A DNA stretch of 40,845 nt, from the NCBI GenBank assembly GCA_944381535.1, contig CALWLN010000222.1, positions 1 through 40,845 of the forward strand. Direction: 5' to 3'. How positions within the stretch are numbered: position 1 is the stretch's first letter; every line of letters begins with the position of its first letter. The position numbers and the translations under genes were made by a program. Origin of the DNA: an uncultured Lachnospiraceae bacterium (GTDB taxonomy: Bacteria; Bacillota; Clostridia; Lachnospirales; Lachnospiraceae). Positions 15,124-24,006 of this stretch are shown here, piece by piece. The notes beneath the pieces were generated by a model. The model saw only the letters and a program-made list of their open reading frames with translations. It was not told where the DNA came from and did no database searches.

Positions 15124-16949
15124 CTACTCCACCGTCACGGACTTGGCCAGATTCCTGGGCTTATCCACATCGCAGCCCCTGCCCACGGCAACATAGTAGC
15201 TGAACAGCTGCAGGGGAATAACGGCCAGGGAATTGGTAAAGTAACGGTTGGTCTGAGGAATATAGATTACATAGTCCGCGGACTTCTCAATATCCGTATT
15301 CTCCTCGTTGGTCACCGCCAGCACGAAAGCGCCCCGGCTGCGCACCTCCACAATATTGCTGATGGTCTTTTTATACAGGTCCTTCTGGGTCACCACAGCG
15401 GCCACCAGGGTCCCCTCCTCAATAAGAGAGATGGTGCCATGCTTCAATTCCCCGGCTGCATAGGCCTCAGAGTGAATGTAGGAAATCTCCTTCAGCTTCA
15501 GAGAGCCCTCCATGGAAATGGCGTAATCGATGCCCCGGCCGATGAAAAAAATGTCCCTGGCCGCCAGGTAGCGGTTAGCAAATTTCTGGATACGCTCCTT
15601 GTGGGACAACAGCATTTCAATCTGCTCCGGCAGACGCTTCAAATCCACGATCATATCCTCCACCTGCGCCTGGGTGACGGTGCCCCGCACCTGGGCGAAC
15701 TTGATGGCCAACAGATACTGGGCGATAAGTTGAGCGCTGTAAGCCTTGGTGGTGGCCACGGCAATCTCCGGGCCGGCCCAGGTATACATGACCTTGTGAG
15801 CCTCCCTGGCAATGGAGCTTCCCACCACGTTGACGATTCCCAGCGTCTGGGCACCTTTGGCCTTGGCCTCCCTGAGAGCCGCAAGAGAGTCCGCGGTCTC
15901 CCCGGACTGGCTGATAATAATTACCAATGCCCCTTCCTCCAGAATGGGGTCGCGATACCGGAACTCGGAGGCCAGATCCACCTCCACCGGAATCCGGGCC
16001 AGCCCCTCAAAGACATACTTTGACGTGACGCCGGTATGGTAGGCGGAACCGCAGGCCACGATATGAATCTTGCGGATAGCTCTGATTTCCTCCGGGGTCA
16101 TGCCCAGTTCCTCAATTTCAATATCTCCATCCTTCAGACGGGGACTTAAGGTATCCCGAACCGTCTTTGGCTGCTCGTACATTTCCTTTAACATGAAATG
16201 CTCGTAGCCGCCTTTTCCGCTGCGTTAATGTCCCACTCAATGGTGGTGGAGGTCTTCTGTATCTCCTCGCTGTCCACGTTGTAGAAGATGATACTGTCCG
16301 TCTTCAATGCGGCAATCTCCTCATTCTGGATAAAATACACCTCCCGGGTGTATTTCAACACCGCCGGAACGTCAGAAGCAATCAGATTGCCGTCGGAAGC
16401 CTTTCCAACAATCAGGGGACTATCCTTGCGGACGGCATACAGCGTATCCGGGAACTCCTTGAAGATAATGCCAAGGGCATAGGAGCCCTCCACCCGGTGC
16501 ATGACCTTGGTGATGGCTTCTATGGGATTCCCCTTGTAGTAATAGTCCAGCAGATGAGCCAGCACCTCCGTGTCCGTCTCGGACAGAAACTCGTAGCCCT
16601 TATCCTGAAGCTTCTTTTTCAGTTTTAAGTAATTTTCGATGATACCGTTGTGGACCACAGTGATGGTCTCGCCCTTGTTATAGTGAGGATGGGCGTTAAT
16701 GTCGGAGGGCGATCCGTGCGTGGCCCAGCGGGTATGGCCTATCCCCAGAGTCCCCGGCATGGTGGCGCCGTCGTGGGTCAGTTCGCTTAAGACCTTTAAC
16801 CGCCCGGCCGCTTTTTTCACATGAATCTCTTTTCCATCATACACGGCGATTCCCGCCGAGTCGTAGCCCCGGTACTCCAGTTTCGACAGTCCGTCCAGCA
16901 AAATGGGGGCTGCCTGAGCGGTTCCGATATAGCCTACAATTCCACACAT
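15124..16949 (-). pseudogene. glmS: Glutamine-fructose-6-phosphate aminotransferase, single-base frameshift
   Basis: Two adjacent frames make up one GlmS. The first (16949-16188) starts MCGIVGYIG, with Cys2 as glutaminase nucleophile, and ends after DINAAEKAATSISC; the second (15124-16194) carries both SIS domains (VACGSAYHTG, ISQSGETADS) and ends KPRNLAKSVTVE. Normal proteins read DINAAEKGGYEHFMLKEM at the joint. Restoring one base in the A-run at 16213-16216 (four instead of five) rejoins the frames exactly. GlmS makes glucosamine-6-phosphate for peptidoglycan and is normally essential, so a sequencing or assembly error, another glmS copy, or ribosomal slippage must be considered. It starts 3 bases after the upstream glycosyltransferase stop. 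Confidence 0.9.
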
Positions 16950-16952
16950 ATT

Positions 16953-17930
16953 CTACTCCTCCTTATGATCCTCATGCTCCCACAGAGTTTTCCAGTAGTT
17001 GGGACTCATGGTATGTTTTAATATGGTTTTCCTTTTCATGTCTTTATAATTTTTCCCGGCGCGGTAACCCAGATATTTCCAGCCGCTCTGCCAGATAAGG
17101 CTGAAAATGAGCCAGGGCTTTCTGATTTTGATAAGATGGCGGGCCGTATCCTTCACCATGCGCATTCCCTCGGATTCCGAGCGGACGCCGGAAAAGACCT
17201 CCGGGTGCTGTACCTGGGACACCGCCAGATCGAAATTCCGCCGGTACTGCTGCCGCCCAGTATAGTTGTGGGAGTGCAGAATCTTCGCTCCCGCCGCGTA
17301 GGCGACGGTATACCCGGCCAGAACGGCATGGCCTGCATAAATCATATCCTCATTAAATATGGTATGCGTCTCAAAGCCTCCCAATGCTTCATATACCTCT
17401 CTCCGGTAAGCCGCGCAGACGTTGGAACAGAAAAAGGTCTTAATGCCCAGGGTAGAGATATCCGCTTTTGATTTGCGCATGTCCTTCGGGGGATAGTTAA
17501 AGCTTCTGGTGTAGGCCTCCACGGGGCCGCAGTCGTCCCTGGGAAGCTGTCTGCCATAGGAGACGGCCACGCCCGGCTCCGCAAGAGGGGCCAGAAGCCG
17601 CTCTACTAGAAATTCATCCACAGGAAGGGCGTCCTGGGTCATGCAGATAAAATAAGGGGCCGTGGATCGTTCCACCGCCAGCCGCCGTGTGCCGCCATGA
17701 TCAAAGTCCTTTTTGCTTACGTGGAACACCTCCACCGGAAAGTAAAGGCCTTCCAAAGTCTCTCTGACTTCTTCCTCCCCGACATAGGCCTCCCACAGGG
17801 CTTCCTCCGTATTCACGATAATCGCCTTTTGAACAACAAAGGTCTGCTCCCGCAATTTCCGCAGGAGCAGACATAAAGTTCTGTCCGGTTTGTATACAGG
17901 GATTATGATATCGACGCTTGTCCGCTCCAT
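16953..17930 (-). CDS. Family 2 glycosyltransferase, rhamnosyltransferase-like
   Basis: A 325-residue GT-A enzyme with DIIIPVYKPD at the N-terminus, a KKDFDHGGTRR segment typical of rhamnosyltransferase-type GT2 proteins, acidic MTQDALPVD in place of the classical DXD, and NEDMIYAGH late in the domain. It has no membrane helix. It likely adds a sugar, possibly rhamnose, to a lipid-linked wall or capsule repeat unit on the cytoplasmic side. The ATG at 17930 has AAAGGG upstream. It is followed by glmS after 3 bases, so glucosamine supply and glycan assembly are co-transcribed here. Confidence 0.82.
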   Translation of the reverse strand: MERTSVDIIIPVYKPDRTLCLLLRKLREQTFVVQKAIIVNTEEALWEAYVGEEEVRETLEGLYFPVEVFHVSKKDFDHGGTRRLAVERSTAPYFICMTQDALPVDEFLVERLLAPLAEPGVAVSYGRQLPRDDCGPVEAYTRSFNYPPKDMRKSKADISTLGIKTFFCSNVCAAYRREVYEALGGFETHTIFNEDMIYAGHAVLAGYTVAYAAGAKILHSHNYTGRQQYRRNFDLAVSQVQHPEVFSGVRSESEGMRMVKDTARHLIKIRKPWLIFSLIWQSGWKYLGYRAGKNYKDMKRKTILKHTMSPNYWKTLWEHEDHKEE

Positions 17931-17987
17931 AAACAACCCTTTCTGTTCTCTGTGGCCTCCTGGAAACAACACTTCTTGCTAATCCGC

Positions 17988-18091
17988 GCAGCCTTTCGGG
18001 GATATGCCCCGAAAAGCCCGGCAGTCTTTCGGGAGTATCGTCCCCGGAAAGCCCGGCAGTCTTTAAGGAATGTCATCCTTGGACAGTCCCG
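17988..18091 (-). repeat. Three tandem 33-36-base hairpin units at the LCP gene 3' end
   Basis: Units at 17988-18020, 18021-18055 and 18056-18091 share the boundary pattern CCCG/GCAGTCTTT (GCAGCCTTT in the first). Each folds: CTTTCGGGG/CCCCGAAAG in the first, a similar imperfect stem in the second, and AAGGA/TCCTT in the third. The third unit contains the last codons and stop of the LCP gene. Confidence 0.65.
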
Positions 18092-19157
18092 TCACATCTA
18101 CAATGTAGTCGCTGATCTCCTGTACCTTTTCGCTGACCTCGTACTCCTCATTTTCATACAGGAAAGCGTGAAGCTGATCTACGTTGCTGGCAAGGTCCAC
18201 AGCAACCACACAGTCTCCCGCATTCTTAATATCGGCTCCGACGTTATCCTGAGGGAATCCGGTAGTCTCTCCCAAACTATAGCTGAAAGCATCCTTGGCC
18301 AGATCCAAAATCTCCAGGTTGGTAAAGCTGGTGGAGATATAGGGGAATATCTCATCGATGAGATTATTGATCGTTCCCAGATCCGAAGCCAGCGCCTTCT
18401 CCACCATCTTCTGGATCACCAGCCGCTGCCGCTCGGTACGCTTGAAATCGCTCCCGGCAGTATACCTGATACGGGCATAGGCAGTGGCCTGCACGCCGTC
18501 CAGATTGTAGGTTCCGCCCTTCCACAGATGGTTCGCCTCCTTGCCGGTGAGTTCGGCAACCTCATCTATATATCCGTTGATCAAGGATGCTTCCTGGTTG
18601 GTGAGTTCAATCTCCACGCCGCCCAGAATATCCACGGCCCTGGCCACTGCGTTAAAGTCCACAGCCACATAATCCTCAATATCCAAATCCAGATTCACAT
18701 TAAGCATGTTGATCGCCTGCTCGGGACCACCCCGGTTGTAAGCGGCATTGGCCTTTCGGTATCCATCGTCTCCCGTCATATACAGATATGTATCACGGTA
18801 TACGGACGCCAGCTTTACTTCCTTGGTCTCATTGTTGATACTTGCAACGATGATCACATCGCTGTTTCCGCTCTGGAAATTGCCATTGGAGCGGTTATCC
18901 AATCCAAAAAGGGCGATGGTGGTGTACTTATCCAACGTCTCCTGCACCTCCGGAAGCTTTACGTTGAACTCCAGTTCTCCCTGGTCGATCGGAATGCCGC
19001 TGTTAATCTTCTCCATCTTCAGGCTGACATAGAGAACCGCCAGAACCACAAGCAGAACCAAAATCTCAATGATAAATACAATAATCTTGATCTTGCGGCG
19101 CTTCTTGGCCGATTTTTTTCTTCTGCCCGGAACGCCTTGTTTATTGGTAGTTGCCAT
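18063..19157 (-). CDS. LytR-CpsA-Psr (LCP) family glycopolymer ligase
   Basis: A 364-residue protein: basic cytoplasmic N-terminus, one transmembrane helix (residues about 25-45), then an extracellular LCP domain. Signature pieces are IALFGLDNR, GNSDVIIVAS, ASVYRDTYLY, KANAAYNRGG and the conserved ARIRYTAGSDFKRTERQR. LCP enzymes transfer undecaprenyl-linked glycopolymers to peptidoglycan, which fits its place in a polysaccharide operon directly after the phosphoglycosyltransferase (20 bases). ATG 19157 starts MATTNKQG; an in-frame extension would overlap the upstream gene. Three hairpin units follow its stop. Confidence 0.92.
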   Translation of the reverse strand: MATTNKQGVPGRRKKSAKKRRKIKIIVFIIEILVLLVVLAVLYVSLKMEKINSGIPIDQGELEFNVKLPEVQETLDKYTTIALFGLDNRSNGNFQSGNSDVIIVASINNETKEVKLASVYRDTYLYMTGDDGYRKANAAYNRGGPEQAINMLNVNLDLDIEDYVAVDFNAVARAVDILGGVEIELTNQEASLINGYIDEVAELTGKEANHLWKGGTYNLDGVQATAYARIRYTAGSDFKRTERQRLVIQKMVEKALASDLGTINNLIDEIFPYISTSFTNLEILDLAKDAFSYSLGETTGFPQDNVGADIKNAGDCVVAVDLASNVDQLHAFLYENEEYEVSEKVQEISDYIVDVTGLSKDDIP

Positions 19158-19176
19158 TTTTCTTTCCCTTTCTTTC

Positions 19177-20622
19177 TCAACACGCGTTTTTATTGACAAA
19201 TCCTTTAAATACCGTCAGGAACAGGATCTTGATATCCAGTCCCACGGTCCAGTTCTCAATGTAATACAGATCATGCTCGATCCGCTTCTTGATAGAGGTA
19301 TCTCCCCGATATCCGTTGACCTGGGCCCAGCCGGTCATGCCGGGGCGCACCTGATGCTTGATCATATATCTTGGAATCTCTTCCCGGAACTTCTCCACAA
19401 ATTGGGGACGCTCCGGCCGGGGACCCACAAGGCTCATATCGCCTTTGAGCACATTAAAAAGCTGCGGCAGCTCGTCAATGCTTGTCTTTCTTATAATTTT
19501 GCCGATACGGGTGACCCTGGGGTCATTCTTCACCGTCCAGCCCTTCTTCTCCTGTTTCTCCTCCTGCACCTTCATGGAACGGAACTTGTACATCTGAAAA
19601 GGACGGTTATGGCGCCCGACCCGCTCCTGGACAAAAATCAGAGGCCCCTTGGAGGTGGTCTTCACCAGCAGCGCCGTCACCAGCATAATCGGCGAAAACA
19701 ATATAATGCAGAGAATGGAGCCCACAATATCCATCACCCGCTTTACAAAGGCATTAAAGGTGTTGGTCAGGGGCACATATCGGATATTGATCACCGGCAG
19801 GCCCAGCAAATCCTCAGTATAGGGCCTGGTGGGAATGATGTTGTTGTAATCGGGTATGAACTTGGTGTGGACACCGGATTTCTCGCAGAGAGCCACAATA
19901 TGCTCCAGCTTGTAATATTCCTCCAGACCAAGGGTAATGGCAATCTCATCCAGATGGTTCTCCGGCAGGATCACAAACAGGTTATCGATTCTTCCGATGA
20001 TCTTAATCCCCTTGTACATGGTGCCCCGCTCAATATTGTCATCCAGAATTCCCCGGATATTGTAGCCCCACTGGGGATTCTGCTTGATACGGTCAATGTA
20101 CTCTTCCGCCGCCCGGGAATAGCCCACCAGCAAAATATGCTTTAGATTATACCCCTTCTTGCGTATATCGCGCAAGATGATTCTTATCACATTGCGGACA
20201 AAAACGTCCAGAACCATGTTTATCAGGTAGAAATAGAGTACCATTTCACGGGAGAAATCTCCCATCTCCACCACGGTTCCATCCATGGCGTACCGCACCA
20301 CAGTACTGTCCAGCAGGAACAAAACACTGAAAATGATCACAAGGCCCACGGTGTTGGCCTTAAATATATTCCACGCTTCCAGCCGTCTTCCCTGCACTCT
20401 TTTTGGCGTATACAGGTTAAATGCATAGTACAAAAGAACATAGACCGGTATGATAACAACCAGCGCGCCCATGTAAATTTCCACAGGCAGCACACCAGCC
20501 GATGCCGACAAAATTCCGCTTTTGAATTTTAACCACCAGGCCAGCAGATAAGCCGACACAGTCACCATGGCGTCCAACACCACATGGAGACGGTTGAAAT
20601 GCCGTTGATTGTCCTTAATCAT
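19177..20622 (-). CDS. Undecaprenyl-phosphate sugar phosphotransferase (WbaP/CpsE-like)
   Basis: A 481-residue polyprenyl glycosylphosphotransferase. The N-terminal half has four or five membrane helices and a nucleotide-binding-like domain (ILLVGYSRAAEEYI). The C-terminal Bac_transf domain has the re-entrant helix region, FVQERVGRHNRPFQMYKFRS, TSIDELPQLFNVLKGDMSLV, GPRPERP and VRPGMTGWAQVNGYRG. It attaches the first sugar-1-phosphate to undecaprenyl phosphate, starting a wall-glycan or exopolysaccharide repeat unit. The ATG at 20622 has AGGTG upstream. Which sugar is used cannot be deduced. Confidence 0.93.
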   Translation of the reverse strand: MIKDNQRHFNRLHVVLDAMVTVSAYLLAWWLKFKSGILSASAGVLPVEIYMGALVVIIPVYVLLYYAFNLYTPKRVQGRRLEAWNIFKANTVGLVIIFSVLFLLDSTVVRYAMDGTVVEMGDFSREMVLYFYLINMVLDVFVRNVIRIILRDIRKKGYNLKHILLVGYSRAAEEYIDRIKQNPQWGYNIRGILDDNIERGTMYKGIKIIGRIDNLFVILPENHLDEIAITLGLEEYYKLEHIVALCEKSGVHTKFIPDYNNIIPTRPYTEDLLGLPVINIRYVPLTNTFNAFVKRVMDIVGSILCIILFSPIMLVTALLVKTTSKGPLIFVQERVGRHNRPFQMYKFRSMKVQEEKQEKKGWTVKNDPRVTRIGKIIRKTSIDELPQLFNVLKGDMSLVGPRPERPQFVEKFREEIPRYMIKHQVRPGMTGWAQVNGYRGDTSIKKRIEHDLYYIENWTVGLDIKILFLTVFKGFVNKNAC

Positions 20623-20677
20623 GTCATCACCTATTACATCTTACATCATCGTTGTCAGGAAAACAATTCATATTTTC

Positions 20678-21637
20678 TTAAAATTTTATGAACCGGCGGA
20701 GGGTATTCCGCCAAAGCTCCAGCTGAATTTTCCAATAATTTCCGAATTTTCCCCTCCGGTACGCAATCTTATTTTCTTTTTTGCACAGGGCAAGCCCTTC
20801 GGAAATTCCCTGCCGGTACTCTTTTCCCAGATGTTTTCCGGAAAAAAAGAAGAATTTCAGCGCAATTCCCACAAGCAGCAGCGGACTGTTGAGGATCAGC
20901 TGCCACATGGGCATATTTTTATAAGCCATATAAAGACTGTTTCTGGCGGACAGACGGACCTTGAATTCGTTGTGCATGGAGCCTGTGGTGGCGCTTCCCA
21001 TGTGATATACCCGGGCCGTGGGCACAAAGCAGTTGACATACCCCATCAGCCGGGCCCGGTAGCCCAGATCCACATCCTCCAGATACGCAAAATGCTGCTC
21101 GTCAAAATAGCCCGCTTTCTCAACCAGGTCCTTCCGGTAAATGGCGGCCCCGGCGCAGGAGGCGAAAATCCTGTCCTTTTTTAAGTACCGCTCTTCCTTG
21201 CGACCCTTTCCCCGGGCGAAGGCCCAGCCAAAAGCGCAATAAAAATCCCCGGCGTCGTCTATCAGCTGCCGGTTGCGGTAATCCAGCATTTTTGCCTGGC
21301 AGGAAAAAATATTTTTATCGGCCTTTATGGCTAAAAGGAGCTCCCTGGCAAACTCCGGATCCACCTGGGTATCGTTGTTTAAAAGAATCACATAGGGCGT
21401 CCCGGCGGCGCAGATTCCCCGGTTTACCGCCACACAGAAGCCGTAATTCTTATCCAGGGCAAGGACCTCCACCTGGGGATACCGCTCCCTTAACAGGGCC
21501 AGGCTGCCGTCCGTGGAGCCGTTGTCCACCACCAGAAGCCGGAGGTCCGGCTGGGTCTGGACAAGCAGCGCCTCCAGGCAGGTCTCTAAATACGCCATTC
21601 CGTTATAATTGGGAATGACCACTGTCACTTCCGGCAT
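20678..21637 (-). CDS. Family 2 glycosyltransferase
   Basis: A 319-residue GT2 enzyme of the WbbL/rhamnosyltransferase-like type: VTVVIPNYNG, VVDNGSTDGS, the nucleotide-sugar metal site in ILLNNDTQVD, and FAYLEDVDLGYRARLMG. The C-terminal part has one or two amphipathic or membrane segments (LILNSPLLLVGIALKFFFF). It likely extends the lipid-linked oligosaccharide. Its ATG at 21637 lies 35 bases inside the end of the preceding gtrB-like gene in another frame, so translation is probably coupled. Confidence 0.88.
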   Translation of the reverse strand: MPEVTVVIPNYNGMAYLETCLEALLVQTQPDLRLLVVDNGSTDGSLALLRERYPQVEVLALDKNYGFCVAVNRGICAAGTPYVILLNNDTQVDPEFARELLLAIKADKNIFSCQAKMLDYRNRQLIDDAGDFYCAFGWAFARGKGRKEERYLKKDRIFASCAGAAIYRKDLVEKAGYFDEQHFAYLEDVDLGYRARLMGYVNCFVPTARVYHMGSATTGSMHNEFKVRLSARNSLYMAYKNMPMWQLILNSPLLLVGIALKFFFFSGKHLGKEYRQGISEGLALCKKENKIAYRRGKFGNYWKIQLELWRNTLRRFIKF

Positions 21638-22589
21638 GGTCCTTAACTCCTTTGCTTTCTTCCCCGGTGTACACGTTTCTTATGATATATTGGGGCGTGT
21701 TGTTGAGATTGATGTTCATGCGCCCGATGTATTCTCCAAGAAGGCCCAGCATGATGAGGATAATGCCTCCAAGCAGGAGAATGGCCGTCATCAGAGAGCT
21801 CCAGCCTTCCACCGGCTCCCCATAGATCATCTGCTTTAACACCACATAAATGCCGTACAAAAAGCCGCCGCAGGCAATCAATGTTCCAATCACCGCCGAG
21901 AACCGCAGGGGTTTTACGGAAAAAGCGATAAACCCGTTCATCCACACCTTAAAGCATTTCAGCAGTGTGAAATTGGATTTGCCCTCCTCCCTGGGGCGGT
22001 GGTCGATATAGACGTTAGTGATCCGCTCGGTGGTCCTTAAGATCAGCCCCCAGATATAGGGAAAGGAGTTTTTATCCTGCAGCATCTCATCCACCACAAA
22101 GCGGTCCATGGCAAAGTAACTGCACAGGCGCAGATCCTTGGGCTTGTCCAGCAGAATCTTGGCCATCCAGTCGTTGACTTTGCTTCCGAAATTCTTGACC
22201 TTGCTGTGTTTCTTGTGCTCATATTTTCCAAAGACCACATCCCAGCCTTCCTCCAGCTTCGCCAGGAGTTTCAGGGCTTCCGAGGCCGGATTCTGGCCAT
22301 CGTCGTCCAGTGAGACGATGTACTCTCCCCCGGCCACGGAATAGCCGGCCATCAGGGCGCTGTCCTGGCCGAAATTCTTAGACAGGTTCACCGCCGTCAC
22401 CCGGGGATTTTCCCTTGCGAGACGCTGAATCTCACCCAGCGTGTTATCCCTGGGGGAAGCGTCGTTGACAAGTATGATCTCGTAATCGTATTTTTCATTT
22501 TTCAAAAAAACAGAGTCAATCTCCGCTACCACATGGGCGATGGTCCGCTCCGAATTGTAGCAGGGAATGACAAAGGACAATTTCTTCAT
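21603..22589 (-). CDS. GtrB-like polyprenyl-phosphate glycosyltransferase
   Basis: A 328-residue GT2 protein with an N-terminal catalytic domain (LSFVIPCYNSERTIAHVV, LVNDASPRDNT, SLDDDGQNP) and two C-terminal membrane helices, the DPM1/GtrB architecture. It should put a sugar on undecaprenyl phosphate in the cytoplasm, to be flipped and used for external glycan modification. GtrA partners are present at 13913 and 14703. It ends 35 bases inside the next gene and starts 9 bases after the aminotransferase stop. A closely similar architecture recurs at 38532. Confidence 0.88.
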   Translation of the reverse strand: MKKLSFVIPCYNSERTIAHVVAEIDSVFLKNEKYDYEIILVNDASPRDNTLGEIQRLARENPRVTAVNLSKNFGQDSALMAGYSVAGGEYIVSLDDDGQNPASEALKLLAKLEEGWDVVFGKYEHKKHSKVKNFGSKVNDWMAKILLDKPKDLRLCSYFAMDRFVVDEMLQDKNSFPYIWGLILRTTERITNVYIDHRPREEGKSNFTLLKCFKVWMNGFIAFSVKPLRFSAVIGTLIACGGFLYGIYVVLKQMIYGEPVEGWSSLMTAILLLGGIILIMLGLLGEYIGRMNINLNNTPQYIIRNVYTGEESKGVKDHAGSDSGHSQL

Positions 22590-22598
22590 AGTTTTCCT

Positions 22599-23726
22599 CT
22601 ATCGATAAAATTCTTTCAGTTTGCCGCACACGTAGGACACGTCGTCCCCGGTGATGTTATTGTGAAGAGGCAGCCTAAGCAGCCGCTCGCTCTCCCTGGT
22701 AGTATACCTGTCTTGTCCGTGGAATATGCCGTATTTTCTGCCGGCTGCAACGGTATGCAGGGGAATATAGTGGAACACCGCCCCTACGCCCTGTTCCTTT
22801 AAGTAAGAAATCAGGCGGCTGCGCTGCTCTATATCATCGGTCTTGATGTAAAACATATGGGCGTTGTGCACACAGCCCTCCGGCACATGGGGAAGTTCTA
22901 TTTTCCCCTGGTCCGCAAGAGGTGTCAATTCCCGGCGGTACTGATTCCACAGTTGCAGACGCTTGTCGTTGATCTCGTCCGCCAGCTCCAGCTGGGCCCA
23001 GAGATAAGCGGCGTTCATGTCGCTGGGAAGATAGGAGGACCCGAAATCCACCCAGGTATACTTGTCCACCTCGCCCCGCCAGAATTTGCTGCGGTCGGTG
23101 CCTTTTTCCCGGATGATCTCCGCCCGGTCCCGGTTGCGGATATCCCGAATCAGAATCGCGCCGCCCTCTCCCATAGAGTAATTCTTGGTCTCATGAAAAG
23201 AAAAACAGCCGTAATCGCCGATACTGCCAAGGGGCCGTCCCTTGTAGCTGCTCATGACGGCCTGGGCCGCGTCCTCCACCACAGGCAGGCGGTGTCTTGC
23301 GGCAATGTCCATAATGGTGTCCATCTCGCAGGCCACCCCGGCGTAATGCATGACGCAGATGGCCTTTGTCCGCTCCGTAATGGCATCCTCAATGAGGTTC
23401 TCATCGATATTCATGGTATCCGGGCGGATGTCCACAAATACGATTCTGGCTCCCCGCATCACAAAGGCGTCGGCGGTGGAAGCAAAGGTGTAGGAGGGCA
23501 TGATGACCTCATCCCCTGGTGCAATATCAAGGAGGATAGCCGCCATCTCCAGGGCATGGGTGCAGGAGGTAGTCAGAAGCACCTTGGGTGAATGCATACG
23601 CTCCTCCAGCCAGGCGTGGCATTTTCTGGTAAACATGCCGTCGCCGCAGATATGGGCCGCCTCCACGGTCTGTCTCATATATTCAAATTCTTTCCCCGTA
23701 AAGGGTGGTTCGTTAAAGTGTATCAT
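22599..23726 (-). CDS. rffA: dTDP-4-amino-4,6-dideoxygalactose transaminase-like (RffA/WecE)
   Basis: A 375-residue DegT/DnrJ/EryC1 aminotransferase. Evidence: TTSCTHALEMAA, GDEVIMPSYTF, VVEDAAQAV, the PLP-lysine segment FHETKNYSMGEGGA, and a C-terminal FHYIPLH. By family it uses glutamate and PLP to aminate dTDP-4-keto-6-deoxyglucose, giving a 4-amino-4,6-dideoxy sugar for surface glycan. ATG 23726 (MIHFNEPPF) matches the family start and has GGGAAGAG upstream. The start overlaps the end of a small zinc-ribbon gene by 14 bases. Confidence 0.9.
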   Translation of the reverse strand: MIHFNEPPFTGKEFEYMRQTVEAAHICGDGMFTRKCHAWLEERMHSPKVLLTTSCTHALEMAAILLDIAPGDEVIMPSYTFASTADAFVMRGARIVFVDIRPDTMNIDENLIEDAITERTKAICVMHYAGVACEMDTIMDIAARHRLPVVEDAAQAVMSSYKGRPLGSIGDYGCFSFHETKNYSMGEGGAILIRDIRNRDRAEIIREKGTDRSKFWRGEVDKYTWVDFGSSYLPSDMNAAYLWAQLELADEINDKRLQLWNQYRRELTPLADQGKIELPHVPEGCVHNAHMFYIKTDDIEQRSRLISYLKEQGVGAVFHYIPLHTVAAGRKYGIFHGQDRYTTRESERLLRLPLHNNITGDDVSYVCGKLKEFYR

Positions 23727-23928
23727 GGTTTTTTCTCTTCCCTGCAGCGCGAATATAAAGCCAGCTGTCCGAATAGTCTTTCCTCTGCTTATCATCCATC
23801 CCGGTGTAGGCCTCGAAGGTGAGCTTCGCCCGTTCCATGGGGCTCTCGTCGCATTTGGAACAGTAGACCTCCTTCTTTCTGGATGCAGCGGTCAGACGAC
23901 CGCAGTTGGGACATATAAATATTTTCAT
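23713..23928 (-). CDS. Small zinc-ribbon protein
   Basis: A 71-residue protein: MKIFICPNCGRLT, then YCSKCDES, giving a CxxC...CxxC zinc ribbon, followed by a charged tail with DSWLYIRA. There is no similarity I can name and the function is unknown. The start is the ATG at 23928 (or the adjacent one at 23931); the ribosome site is weak. Its stop overlaps rffA by 14 bases, and a promoter lies just upstream, so it is probably the first gene of the rffA transcript. Such small ribbons sometimes assist an enzyme partner, but that is speculation here. Confidence 0.6.
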   Translation of the reverse strand: MKIFICPNCGRLTAASRKKEVYCSKCDESPMERAKLTFEAYTGMDDKQRKDYSDSWLYIRAAGKRKNHDTL

Positions 23929-23977
23929 CATAGGTTTCACGTCCGCTTTCTTTGTTGTAATTGAAGGATATTCCCCT

Positions 23978-24006
23978 ATTTTATCATTATATGGAGAAAT
24001 TGGCAA
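23978..24006 (-). promoter_or_regulatory. Promoter of the zinc-ribbon/rffA operon
   Basis: TTGCCA (24001-24006), 17-base spacer, TAAAAT (23978-23983), placed across the last codons and stop of the upstream glycosyltransferase gene. Confidence 0.5.

Noticed and set aside
16205..16220. Programmed -1 frameshift at glmS
   Set aside because: The site reads GGAAAAG, not a classical slippery heptamer, and no strong downstream stem was seen; an indel is more likely.
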